A DNA stretch of 64,000 nucleotides from an uncultured Caldilineaceae bacterium (lineage in GTDB: Bacteria; Chloroflexota; Anaerolineae; Caldilineales; Caldilineaceae): positions 27,114 through 91,113 of the forward strand of contig CATOTS010000026.1 of NCBI GenBank assembly GCA_951813625.1, in the 5' to 3' direction. The notes under the pieces are model-generated. The model saw only the letters and a list, made by a program, of their open reading frames with translations, did not search any database and had not been told where the DNA came from. This document shows, piece after piece, positions 37,693 through 46,036 of this stretch. Within the stretch, counting starts at the first letter, position 1. Each line of letters starts with the position of its first letter. The position numbers were made by a program, and so were the translations under genes.

Positions 37693-38799
37693 ATGCACGA
37701 ACAACAGAGAGCCCGCGCCGCGCAGCTCCTGGACGAGGATGGAGTGGATTGCGCGCTCTTTTCGGATATCTACAGTGTACGCTGGCTGACAGGGCTCAAC
37801 CTACCCGCGCCAGCGCTTCTCTGGTTCGACAGAGGCCGATTTACTTTGCTGGCCGATGAGGGTTTTGCCCCTGCCGCCTCTTTCGGCGACAACCCGGACT
37901 GCGCCCACGCGTCCTACATTAACTATACGATTCAGCAGCCCATCGACGCCCCTGGTCGCCTTGCCGAGGTTTTTGGCAATCTCATTGCCTCGAGTGGAAC
38001 GCCCGCCGGCCGGGTCGGAATTGAAGAAAAAAGTTTGCTCCTGTCACTGTGGCAGACGCTTCACAACACGCTGCCTGGCTATCAGCCGGTCTCGCTAGAG
38101 GGAAGGCTTTTGCCGCTCCGCGCTGTCAAGACCCAAGAGGAGCTGGCCCGCATCCGTGAAGGATTCCGCCTAGTTACAATCGGTCACGACGCCGGACGCA
38201 AAGCCGTACGCAAAGGGCAGCGCGAGATCGACGTTTGGACCGAAGTGCAGACCGCGGTCGAGCGGGAGGCGGGAATGTGGATGCAGATGGGAAACGACTG
38301 CCTTGTCGGCCATCGGCCAGCCAATATTGGCGCCGCGCCCCTGGATTACGAGATCTACGCCGACGATTCCCTTATCCTTGACCTGAGTGTCGTCGTCGAC
38401 GGATACTGGACCGACAGCTGCGCCACTTACTTTGCCAATCAACCCACCGCCCTGCAGACGGAGCTACACAAGTTTGTGGAAGAGGCCCTCGCGTTCGCAG
38501 TCTCCCTGATCCGGCCCGGCGTCGTAGCCCAGGACGTGGACCGTCAGGTGCGCCGCTACATGGCCGACGGCGGCTACGAAGTCTATCCGCACCACAGCGG
38601 TCATGGCATCGGTCTCACAAGCCATGAGGCACCCCGCATCGTCCCTTACAGTCAGGAGGTACTCGAAGAAGGCCACGTAGTCATGCTGGAGCCCGGCATC
38701 TACGTCCCCGGCGTAACCGGCGTCCGCCTGGAGGATGCATTTCTGGTCACAGCGGACGGCGCCGAGCAATTGAGCCATCACGACAAAAGTTTGGCCTAA
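37693..38799 (+). CDS. M24 family Xaa-Pro peptidase-like protein
   Basis: 368 residues. An N-terminal creatinase-like domain (about 1-135) is followed by the pita-bread fold. The five metal ligands are visible: Asp in 'LILDLSVVVDGY', Asp in 'WTDSCATYF', His in 'HHSGHGIGLTSHEAP', Glu in 'VMLEPGIYVPG' and Glu in 'GVRLEDAFLV'. Family members cleave Xaa-Pro peptides or, as creatinase-like proteins, hydrolyse C-N bonds without metal; the complete ligand set favours a metallopeptidase. It is the last gene of the catabolic cluster. AGAGGA lies ten or so bases before the ATG. Confidence 0.9.
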   Translation: MHEQQRARAAQLLDEDGVDCALFSDIYSVRWLTGLNLPAPALLWFDRGRFTLLADEGFAPAASFGDNPDCAHASYINYTIQQPIDAPGRLAEVFGNLIASSGTPAGRVGIEEKSLLLSLWQTLHNTLPGYQPVSLEGRLLPLRAVKTQEELARIREGFRLVTIGHDAGRKAVRKGQREIDVWTEVQTAVEREAGMWMQMGNDCLVGHRPANIGAAPLDYEIYADDSLILDLSVVVDGYWTDSCATYFANQPTALQTELHKFVEEALAFAVSLIRPGVVAQDVDRQVRRYMADGGYEVYPHHSGHGIGLTSHEAPRIVPYSQEVLEEGHVVMLEPGIYVPGVTGVRLEDAFLVTADGAEQLSHHDKSLA

Positions 38800-38822
38800 C
38801 CGACGAGCTATTTGTCACTTTA

Positions 38823-38900
38823 GGAGGGACGTGATGGCACCTGATAGCAGACAGTTTGCCCCTCAATCAGAGGTGCCTTGCTGATACCCTGCCTCCCTCC
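38823..38900 (+). other. nested stem-loop containing a 16-codon ORF
   Basis: Outer arms GGAGGGA (38823-38829) and TCCCTCC (38894-38900) enclose inner arms GGCACCT (38836-38842) and AGGTGCC (38871-38877). Within it, AGGAGGG followed by ATG at 38834 opens a 16-codon frame ending TGA at 38884 (MAPDSRQFAPQSEVPC). The ribosome-binding sequence is itself an arm of the outer stem. It could be a leader or attenuator before array B, or a transcript end for the catabolic cluster. Confidence 0.3.
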
Positions 38901-38984
38901 GAGGCGATCTGGAATCCAGCAAGTATCTTAACACCTTCAGACCCATCGTCGACGTGATCAACGTACGGGGGACGGGCCTACCTT

Positions 38985-39012
38985 TTGGCTTCCAAGCTGC
39001 CGATTGTAAACT
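38985..39012 (+). promoter_or_regulatory. promoter candidate for array B
   Basis: TTGGCT (38985-38990), 16-base spacer, TAAACT (39007-39012). It lies 45 bases before the preferred ATG of the first array B gene. Confidence 0.35.
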
Positions 39013-39056
39013 ACTGGCTGCGGAAGCGAGCAGCGGAAAAGAGTAGGGAGTGGGGC

Positions 39057-41264
39057 ATGCCCCAGACGGTTTCTGACACCCATAGTTCAGCAGGCATTGT
39101 GGAGTCGCCGAGATTCGGGCGCTGTTCTCCGGCTACAGTAGCAATAGTTGTCTTATTCGCCCTGGCCGTTGCCGCTGCGATTCTGCGTTTTCATCGACTT
39201 AGCGAACTCCCTCCAGGACTCCATTACGATGCCGGGTCCAATGGCGCGGACGCTCTGCAGGTCTTGCAAGGACAACACGCACTCTTTTTCCCGGAGAAAA
39301 GTTATGGCCGAGAATGGTTGGGCATCTACCTGGTTGCCCTGTCCGTCTCCTTTCTGGGCCGGACCGAACTAGCCGTTCGTCTCCCTACTGTAGTCGTTGG
39401 GACAGGAGTCATCTTCGCCGTCTTCTGGCTCGGCTGGTTGCTCTTCGGAACAGACGAGGGCGGGCGAAGCAGATCTTGGCGCGGCCTCTTGGTGGGGGGA
39501 GCTGCTGCTGGCTTGCTGGCTGTATCCACGAATCAGACGGTCCTTGGGCGAACTGCGTACAGGGTTCAACTCTTACCGTTTATTCTTTGCCTGAGTCTGG
39601 CATTGCTATGGTGGGGATGGGAATGTCGGGGCCGCCGGCGCGGCGCCTGGTGGCGAATCGTCTTGGCCGGCCTATGCGCGGGCCTGCTGCTTCACACTTA
39701 CACTCCCGCTCGGGTAACCCCTTTCCTGTTTCTAGTCTTCGGCTTGAGCTTCATATGGCCCAATCGCCTCGCTACCCCGCGTACCATTCGGGCTGAACTG
39801 CCCTGGATACTCACATTCAGCGGGGCATTCGTACTCGCGGCCGCACCGATCATTTTTCACTTTGCCCTCAATCCCCAGCATCTGTTCTTGCGAACTAATG
39901 AACTCTGGATCTTCGATTCAAATCGAAGTTTGGACTACCCATTCGTGCTTCTTCTGCGAAATGTGTGGGGATATCTGATGCTTTTCGGCATCCGCGGCGA
40001 CCCGGAATGGCGGCATAACTTTGCCGGCCAGCCCATGCTTAACCTATGGGAAGCGGCTTCGTTCTGGGTAGGTGTCTGTGTGGCGGGTCGGCGCTGGAAG
40101 GTCCCTGCCTATCGCCTGCTGCTCCTCTGGATGGGTGTGATGTTCCTTCCTGCAGCACTGTTCTTTGACGATGTCCCTCTCCCCAATGCTGTTCGCGTGA
40201 TTGGTGCAATGCCGGCCATCTATCTGCTTGCGGGTCTCGGCCTTTGGGAGACGGCAGAGTTTTTGAGAAAGCGCTTTTTTCGTGACAATGAAGCTTTTTT
40301 CATCGCTTCTGTAGGGGCGGTCGCGGGATGCGTGATCCTGGTCCAAGGTGTGATCACATACTTCACTTATTTCCAAAAGTGGGCCGCCATTCCAGAATTG
40401 AACAATGAATACGAAGTGGAATGGTCAATACTGGCAAAACACCTCAATGCGTTGCCGTTTAGTGCCGATACGGTCTATCTGATCCCCGATGGCCAGCGTC
40501 ATCTGCAGCTGGAGGAAGGATTTCGCAGCTACACGCTCGACTTCCTCTACCTGGGCAAGACGCCCGTTCACCTCTTCCATGCCGCTGTGCCCGACCTAGC
40601 CCAGGAGATCGAATCCTCCTTAGCCGCTGTCAAGGGCTTCTCCACCGTGAAAGCTGTGGAGTGGAATCTCAAGTCAGTCTGGACTGGAGACGAGCACGAA
40701 CGCATCACTTTCCTTCTCGGCAAGTACGGACGCCACCTGGGAAGTGAGGACTATGGCAGCTTTCGAATTCACAGTTACTCTGATGTCCTCCTGGATGGTC
40801 CCTGGGTACCTTTTGACAATCTCGAACCGCTCTCCGTCCAATATGATGGGGGCATTGGGCTACTGGGGGTTGCCCTCGGCCAGGGCCCAGGACAGCTGTC
40901 GATTGAGGAACCAGTTATTCTCAGAGAAGACCTTCCGATGTGGGCAGTCTTGCGTTGGGAGACCACCCCTGATTTGGGAATCTCTTATGCAGTTTCCTTA
41001 CGTCTTCGAGACACTCATGCGAAGGAAGTCTTCAAAGAGGATTTTATTCTGTGGAAACCTGATCACTCAGTTACGGGCGACGGCGGGCCATCTGAACGGT
41101 TCGATACCTGGATGAGTCTAGACCTACCAACTGATATTTCCCCTGGAAAGTACGAATTGATACTCGTCGTTTACGACGGCGATTCGCTGAAACCAACAGT
41201 CGAACTAGGTGTATGGGAGCCGGAACGGGTTTTGGTACAGCTGCACGTGGGAAACCTTCAGTAG
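39057..41264 (+). CDS. array B paralogue 1: PMT/ArnT-like membrane protein with beta-rich tail
   Basis: About 735 residues. After a 26-residue hydrophilic tail and the first span comes 'LSELPPGLHYDAGSNGADAL' then 'FFPEKSYGREWLGIYLVAL' and 'FLGRTELAVRLPT', the layout of GT39-like GT-C enzymes. About ten more spans follow to near residue 430; the rest is extracytoplasmic, with 'VQYDGGIGLLGVALGQGPGQ' leading into a beta-rich domain that ends in 'PTVELGVWEPERVL'. The GT-C acidic pair is D-A here rather than D-E. The ATG at 39057 (GGGAG upstream) is preferred to a TTG at 38985, which lies within the promoter candidate. Role inferred: transfer of a polyprenyl-linked sugar. Confidence 0.82.
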   Translation: MPQTVSDTHSSAGIVESPRFGRCSPATVAIVVLFALAVAAAILRFHRLSELPPGLHYDAGSNGADALQVLQGQHALFFPEKSYGREWLGIYLVALSVSFLGRTELAVRLPTVVVGTGVIFAVFWLGWLLFGTDEGGRSRSWRGLLVGGAAAGLLAVSTNQTVLGRTAYRVQLLPFILCLSLALLWWGWECRGRRRGAWWRIVLAGLCAGLLLHTYTPARVTPFLFLVFGLSFIWPNRLATPRTIRAELPWILTFSGAFVLAAAPIIFHFALNPQHLFLRTNELWIFDSNRSLDYPFVLLLRNVWGYLMLFGIRGDPEWRHNFAGQPMLNLWEAASFWVGVCVAGRRWKVPAYRLLLLWMGVMFLPAALFFDDVPLPNAVRVIGAMPAIYLLAGLGLWETAEFLRKRFFRDNEAFFIASVGAVAGCVILVQGVITYFTYFQKWAAIPELNNEYEVEWSILAKHLNALPFSADTVYLIPDGQRHLQLEEGFRSYTLDFLYLGKTPVHLFHAAVPDLAQEIESSLAAVKGFSTVKAVEWNLKSVWTGDEHERITFLLGKYGRHLGSEDYGSFRIHSYSDVLLDGPWVPFDNLEPLSVQYDGGIGLLGVALGQGPGQLSIEEPVILREDLPMWAVLRWETTPDLGISYAVSLRLRDTHAKEVFKEDFILWKPDHSVTGDGGPSERFDTWMSLDLPTDISPGKYELILVVYDGDSLKPTVELGVWEPERVLVQLHVGNLQ

Positions 41265-41366
41265 GATGACTCGGCAACCATAATGCCGCTTGAGAAGGCC
41301 GTTCTCGCTTACGGGCGATGAGCACAGCCACCGCCTTGATTCAGAGGAGGAAAGCCGGGCGAATCC

Positions 41367-43604
41367 ATGTCCACAGCCAGATTGAACGAAGAGACAAAAT
41401 CAGGCAATCGAGATAGTACTTACCGGGCTTCAATGACCGCAATTGTCGTGGTGTCATTGTTACTGGCGGTTCTGCTGCTGCGATTCTACCGCCTTAGCGA
41501 AATGCCGCCGGGAATCCAAAGCGATGAGGGGCCGGATGGTGTCTACGCTCTCCAAGTATTGGACGGTAAGCACTCGATTTTCTTCCCTGAAAAAGGTAGT
41601 GGTCGCGAGGCAATCGGTGTATATGCTGTCGCGATAGCCACCCATTTCTTGGGACGCACTCTACTTGGGTTTCACGTGCCCACTGCCCTGGCCAGCTCCG
41701 GCACAGTTTTCGTCGTATTCTGGTTGGGGCAACTGCTTTACGGGCGAGATGAAGAAACCGGCCAGCCCCTTCCTTGGCGGGGATTGCTGGTCGGCTCTGC
41801 TGGGGCTGGCCTGATGGCAGTTTCTGTCAGTCAGACCTTTCTTGCGCGCGCGGGGTTGAGGGCGAATTATTTGCCGCTGTTTATTTCATTGAGTTTTGCA
41901 CTGCTATGGTGGGCTTGGCCGTCAAGGGACCGCCCAGGCGCCTTTTGGTGGAAAGTTGCCCTGGCCGGAGCATGCGCCGGCCTGCTCCAGCATACCTATC
42001 TTGGAGCGCGCATTACTCCTATCCTCTTTCTTTTGTTAGGGCTAAGTTTTCTGCTGCCGTTTCGTACGACTTTGGGGTCATCGGCTTTGTCTGTTCTTGT
42101 CAAACGGTACCTGCCGTGGGTAGGCCTGTTCGCGGGCGTGGCCGGGCTCGTCGCGGCGCCACTGCTCATCTATTTCGCTCAGCTTCCCGAAGATTTCTTA
42201 ATTCGAAGTCGTCAACTATGGATCTTCCACGAAGGTCAGGGAAATCCTTTTGGCGCGTTCTTGAGAAACGCATGGGAACACATCCTGCTCCTTGGCTTTC
42301 GCGGCGACCAGCACTATCGGTACAATTTTGCCGGACAGGCCATGCTGAATCCGTGGCAGACGAGCTTCTTCTGGATCGGCGTAGTGGTAGCTGCATACAA
42401 TTGGCAGCGAAATTCCGCAACCCGTCTGCTGCTGCTATGGCTTGGTGTGCTCATTCTCCCGGCAATGCTGGCAGATACAAAGGGTGAGGGACCAAATTCA
42501 TTGCGTATTATCGGAGCTGCGCCAGCCATTTACCTGCTCGTTGGTAGCGGCATGTGGGAATCGTATCGGTTTGTGCGTACGAGGCGGTTGGTAATGAAGT
42601 GGCGCGGGCGCCCCGTCCTGCCGTCAAATGATGCCGCGTTTGCTGCAGTCGGAACGGCTGTGGTCACAATCTTCATCCTGGTTCAAGGTGTGATCACATA
42701 TCGTTCATTTTTTGAAGAGTGGGCGGGCAATCCTGCTTTCGACCGTGCGTATCATGCCGAGTGGACAGAAGCGGCCGAGGTGCTAAGTGAAAGGCAATCA
42801 GAGGAGGAAACAGTCTATATTATTCCCTACCCATTGCACAATGAACACTTCGGCAGTGAACACTTTGGCTTCGAGTACCTATATCAAGGCGCTGCGCCAG
42901 CCCATATTTTGGCGGCCACTACGCCGAACATTTTGGCGCAAAAGGTCGAAGCTGTCCTGTCTGCAGAGGGAAACTTTACCTCCGTAGCGTTTGTTGACTG
43001 GGATAACCAGCTTGTCGGAGGGGACGCGAGAGCTGAAGAACACGTTATTGCGTTTCTTGAAAAGTACGGGCGTCAATTGCCCGTTGAAGATTACTTCAAT
43101 TTTGATATACACACTTTCGCAAATCTTTCTCTGGAAGCGCCGTGGACCTTCTATGACCATCTGCATCCGCTCACGATTCACTTTGATAAGGGCATTTCCC
43201 TTAACGGATATGCCGTTGGCCAGTCCGAAGCGCAGCTGCCGTCTCAGCGAAACATCCATAAGGGGCGCATTCAACCGACCTGGGTTGCACTGCAGTGGCA
43301 AACAGCCCCTGGACTGGATGTAGACTATTCAGTCTCCCTGCGCTTGTACGATGTAGAGGGCGGCTTGGTTTCGCAGCAGGACTTTGTCCTGAAAAACGCT
43401 AGGCCCTTGACGACAAGCCTTTGGACAGCCGGTGAGCCAGTCGATACACTCAGCTACTTTGATCTGCCGGCTGAGCTTCTTCCAGGCGATTACGAAATCA
43501 GGTTGGTTGTCTATGATTTTGAGACGAAGGAGCCGACAGTCGAGTTGGGTGTATGGAAGCCGGAGTCCGTATTGGCTCACTTGCAGTTGCAGTCGCCTGA
43601 GTAA
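41367..43604 (+). CDS. array B paralogue 2: PMT/ArnT-like membrane protein with beta-rich tail
   Basis: 745 residues, same plan as paralogue 1. The first loop is 'LSEMPPGIQSDEGPDGVYAL', so this copy keeps the full D-E pair expected of GT-C glycosyltransferases of the PMT/ArnT group; 'FFPEKGSGREAIGVYAVAI' follows. The tail carries 'HFDKGISLNGYAVGQSEAQL' and ends 'PTVELGVWKPESVL'. AGAGGAGG is about 17 bases before the ATG, a little far for good initiation. The gap to paralogue 1 is 102 bases. Among the four it is the best candidate for an active transferase. Confidence 0.84.
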   Translation: MSTARLNEETKSGNRDSTYRASMTAIVVVSLLLAVLLLRFYRLSEMPPGIQSDEGPDGVYALQVLDGKHSIFFPEKGSGREAIGVYAVAIATHFLGRTLLGFHVPTALASSGTVFVVFWLGQLLYGRDEETGQPLPWRGLLVGSAGAGLMAVSVSQTFLARAGLRANYLPLFISLSFALLWWAWPSRDRPGAFWWKVALAGACAGLLQHTYLGARITPILFLLLGLSFLLPFRTTLGSSALSVLVKRYLPWVGLFAGVAGLVAAPLLIYFAQLPEDFLIRSRQLWIFHEGQGNPFGAFLRNAWEHILLLGFRGDQHYRYNFAGQAMLNPWQTSFFWIGVVVAAYNWQRNSATRLLLLWLGVLILPAMLADTKGEGPNSLRIIGAAPAIYLLVGSGMWESYRFVRTRRLVMKWRGRPVLPSNDAAFAAVGTAVVTIFILVQGVITYRSFFEEWAGNPAFDRAYHAEWTEAAEVLSERQSEEETVYIIPYPLHNEHFGSEHFGFEYLYQGAAPAHILAATTPNILAQKVEAVLSAEGNFTSVAFVDWDNQLVGGDARAEEHVIAFLEKYGRQLPVEDYFNFDIHTFANLSLEAPWTFYDHLHPLTIHFDKGISLNGYAVGQSEAQLPSQRNIHKGRIQPTWVALQWQTAPGLDVDYSVSLRLYDVEGGLVSQQDFVLKNARPLTTSLWTAGEPVDTLSYFDLPAELLPGDYEIRLVVYDFETKEPTVELGVWKPESVLAHLQLQSPE

Positions 43605-43708
43605 TTCGGCCAATCCGCCGCAGAACCAGTCGAAAGACGTAGGTGTGCCGGAAAAGGCCCGGCCAAAGCGGCGAGACAAGAGCGAAAGCGCACTGGGGAG
43701 AAGCGGGA

Positions 43709-45952
43709 GTGCCTGATACGTCATTTGTTCAGCGCAGAGAAGTATGGGGATCGGAAAAAATTGGACGTGTCCGATTCATGTGGGCAACAGGAGTTATTGT
43801 TCTCGTCATTTCGCTGGCCGTGGCCTTGTTGCGTTTCTATCGCTTGAGCGAACTGCCCCAAGGGATCAACTCTGGTGAAGCAGCAAATGCAATGGATGCG
43901 CTTGGCGTGCTCAAAGGAGATCACGCGGTCTTTTTCGCGGAAAAGGTTGAAGGCCGCGAAGGTATGGTCGTCTACGCAATGGCGTTGTTCATCGCCCTAT
44001 TGGGGCGCACTGAGTTGGCACTCCATCTGCCCTCGGCGCTGGCCAGTGCCGGGACTGTTTTTTTCGTCTTCTGGTTGGGTTTGGTCCTCTTCGGGAAAGA
44101 CGCTGTCGGCAGGTGGGCCGCCCCCTGGCGAGGCCTGTTGATCGGTGGTATCGGCGCTGGTCTCCTGGCAGTTTCCCTCGGCCAGACGATAATCGGCCGC
44201 ACGGCGTATAGGCCTCCCTTCTTACCTCTATTTCTAGTGCCCTGTATACTCTTTCTTTGGGAAGGCTGGACGCTGCGAAGCAGATTGCGCGTTGTATTGG
44301 CAGGCGTCTGCGCGGGTCTGTTACCTTACACCTACATTCCGGCGCGCTTTACGCCCATTCTCTTTCTATTGTTCGGTTTGAGCTTGGTCCTGTCCTTCAA
44401 GCGGAGCGAAGGCGGAGTCATGGGAGTGCTCCCCTCAGTCTCCACATCTCGCGTACGGGCGGAACTGCGTTTGGCAGGCACTTTTGTGGGCGTGTCCGTA
44501 ATCGTAGCTGCACCGATTCTCCTCTATTTTGCTCTGAATCCTGAAAACTTTGATTCGCGAACCGGCCGGCTCTCAGTCTTCGAGCCGGCGTTTAGCCCAA
44601 GAGGCCCTCTATATGCCTTCCTGAGCAATTCATGGTATCACCTGCTCGCATTTGGCATTCGCGGTGACCCATTCTGGCGGCACAACTTTGCAGAGCAGCC
44701 TATGCTTAACCTTTGGGAGGCCTTCTTTTTCTGGCTGGGTGTGGGTATCGCCGTACGGCACTGGCAACGGCCCGCCTATAGACTCCTGCTACTCTGGCTT
44801 GTAGTGCTGATCGCTCCGGCTTTGCTGTCCACAGATAGAAGTGTAGGCTTCGAAGGTCCCAACACACTACGTATGATAGGCGCTGTGCCGGCAGTCTATC
44901 TCCTTATTGGTCTTGGCATATGGGAAACATTGAATCTTTTCAGTACGCGCTTTAGAGTTCTGGGGCTGGGTGAGAACTTCAGCCACCCTGGAAGCGGCAA
45001 AAGGCCTGCAATTGTCGCGTCCGCTATCGTCGGCGTCCTGGTTTTGGCGCAGGGAACAGTCACCTTCCGTACCTATTTTCGGGATTGGGCCGCAGCACCC
45101 GAAGTCTTCGCCGCCTACCATCAGGAATGGACAGATTTGGCCCGCGTACTGAATGAACAGGCGCGCACCGCCGATGAAGTGTACCTGCTCCCCTACAACG
45201 ACGCAGATCGACCCTTTGGATTCGATTACCTGTACCAGGGCGCGGCGCCAGCGCATGTCGTTGTTGCCACCACCGCCCACAACCTGGCTCAAAAAATCGA
45301 ATCCACGTTGGCAGCTAGAGAGGTCAACTCTACAGTGCATTATGTGGATTGGAACGACAACTATATATTGATAGAGAACGGAGACGAACACCTTTCCGGC
45401 GTTCTGAATAAGTATGGCCGATACCTTGGCACCGTTCAGTACCAAAGCTTTCAGATTCACTCCTATGCCGACATTAACCTGAATCCCCTCTGGACACTGT
45501 ATGACTTGCTGGAGCCGCTAACGGTCCACTATGACGGCGGAATATCCCTTTTGGGGATTGCCTTGGGCCAGGGAACTAAACAACTGTCGACTCTTCGAAC
45601 ACCGAAGCTGGGGGAAAACCGCTCTCTATGGCTGGCCCTGCAGTGGCAAGTGGCTCCTGAGTTGGATATCGACTACTCGGCGTCCCTGCGTTTGTATGAT
45701 GATTCGGGTGCTGCGGTTTTCCAGGAGGACGTGGTCCTGAAGAACGCTCAACCGGCGCCTACGAGCCATTGGAGCGCCGGTGAGCAAGTAGACACGTTTT
45801 TCTACTTGAACCTTCCGGCCGAACTCGTGCCGAGCGAATATGAGCTGCGCCTTCTCGTCTACGACTTCGAGACACTGAAACCTACTGTCGAATTGGGCGT
45901 GTGGGAGCCTGAGAAAGCCCTTGCGCGCTTGCGATTGGATGGAGGCGAGTAA
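43709..45952 (+). CDS. array B paralogue 3: PMT/ArnT-like membrane protein with beta-rich tail
   Basis: About 747 residues. The first loop reads 'LSELPQGINSGEAANAMDAL': the position of the first acidic residue is Gly, with only Glu kept. 'EGREGMVVYAMAL' and 'LLGRTELALHLPSAL' follow, then polytopic membrane segments and the tail 'HYDGGISLLGIALGQGTKQL' ending 'PTVELGVWEPEKAL'. The GTG at 43709 is chosen: GGGGAG lies nine bases before it and the hydrophilic tail of about 24 residues matches the paralogues; a GTG at 43643 would add 22 residues. Confidence 0.82.
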   Translation: MPDTSFVQRREVWGSEKIGRVRFMWATGVIVLVISLAVALLRFYRLSELPQGINSGEAANAMDALGVLKGDHAVFFAEKVEGREGMVVYAMALFIALLGRTELALHLPSALASAGTVFFVFWLGLVLFGKDAVGRWAAPWRGLLIGGIGAGLLAVSLGQTIIGRTAYRPPFLPLFLVPCILFLWEGWTLRSRLRVVLAGVCAGLLPYTYIPARFTPILFLLFGLSLVLSFKRSEGGVMGVLPSVSTSRVRAELRLAGTFVGVSVIVAAPILLYFALNPENFDSRTGRLSVFEPAFSPRGPLYAFLSNSWYHLLAFGIRGDPFWRHNFAEQPMLNLWEAFFFWLGVGIAVRHWQRPAYRLLLLWLVVLIAPALLSTDRSVGFEGPNTLRMIGAVPAVYLLIGLGIWETLNLFSTRFRVLGLGENFSHPGSGKRPAIVASAIVGVLVLAQGTVTFRTYFRDWAAAPEVFAAYHQEWTDLARVLNEQARTADEVYLLPYNDADRPFGFDYLYQGAAPAHVVVATTAHNLAQKIESTLAAREVNSTVHYVDWNDNYILIENGDEHLSGVLNKYGRYLGTVQYQSFQIHSYADINLNPLWTLYDLLEPLTVHYDGGISLLGIALGQGTKQLSTLRTPKLGENRSLWLALQWQVAPELDIDYSASLRLYDDSGAAVFQEDVVLKNAQPAPTSHWSAGEQVDTFFYLNLPAELVPSEYELRLLVYDFETLKPTVELGVWEPEKALARLRLDGGE

Positions 45953-46036
45953 AGGTGCCCTGCATTGAGCAGTCGTCTTTGTCTCGAGGTCAGCCCGTGT
46001 TCCCGACCGGCTAGCGCGAACCGGAAAAGAGCAAGA

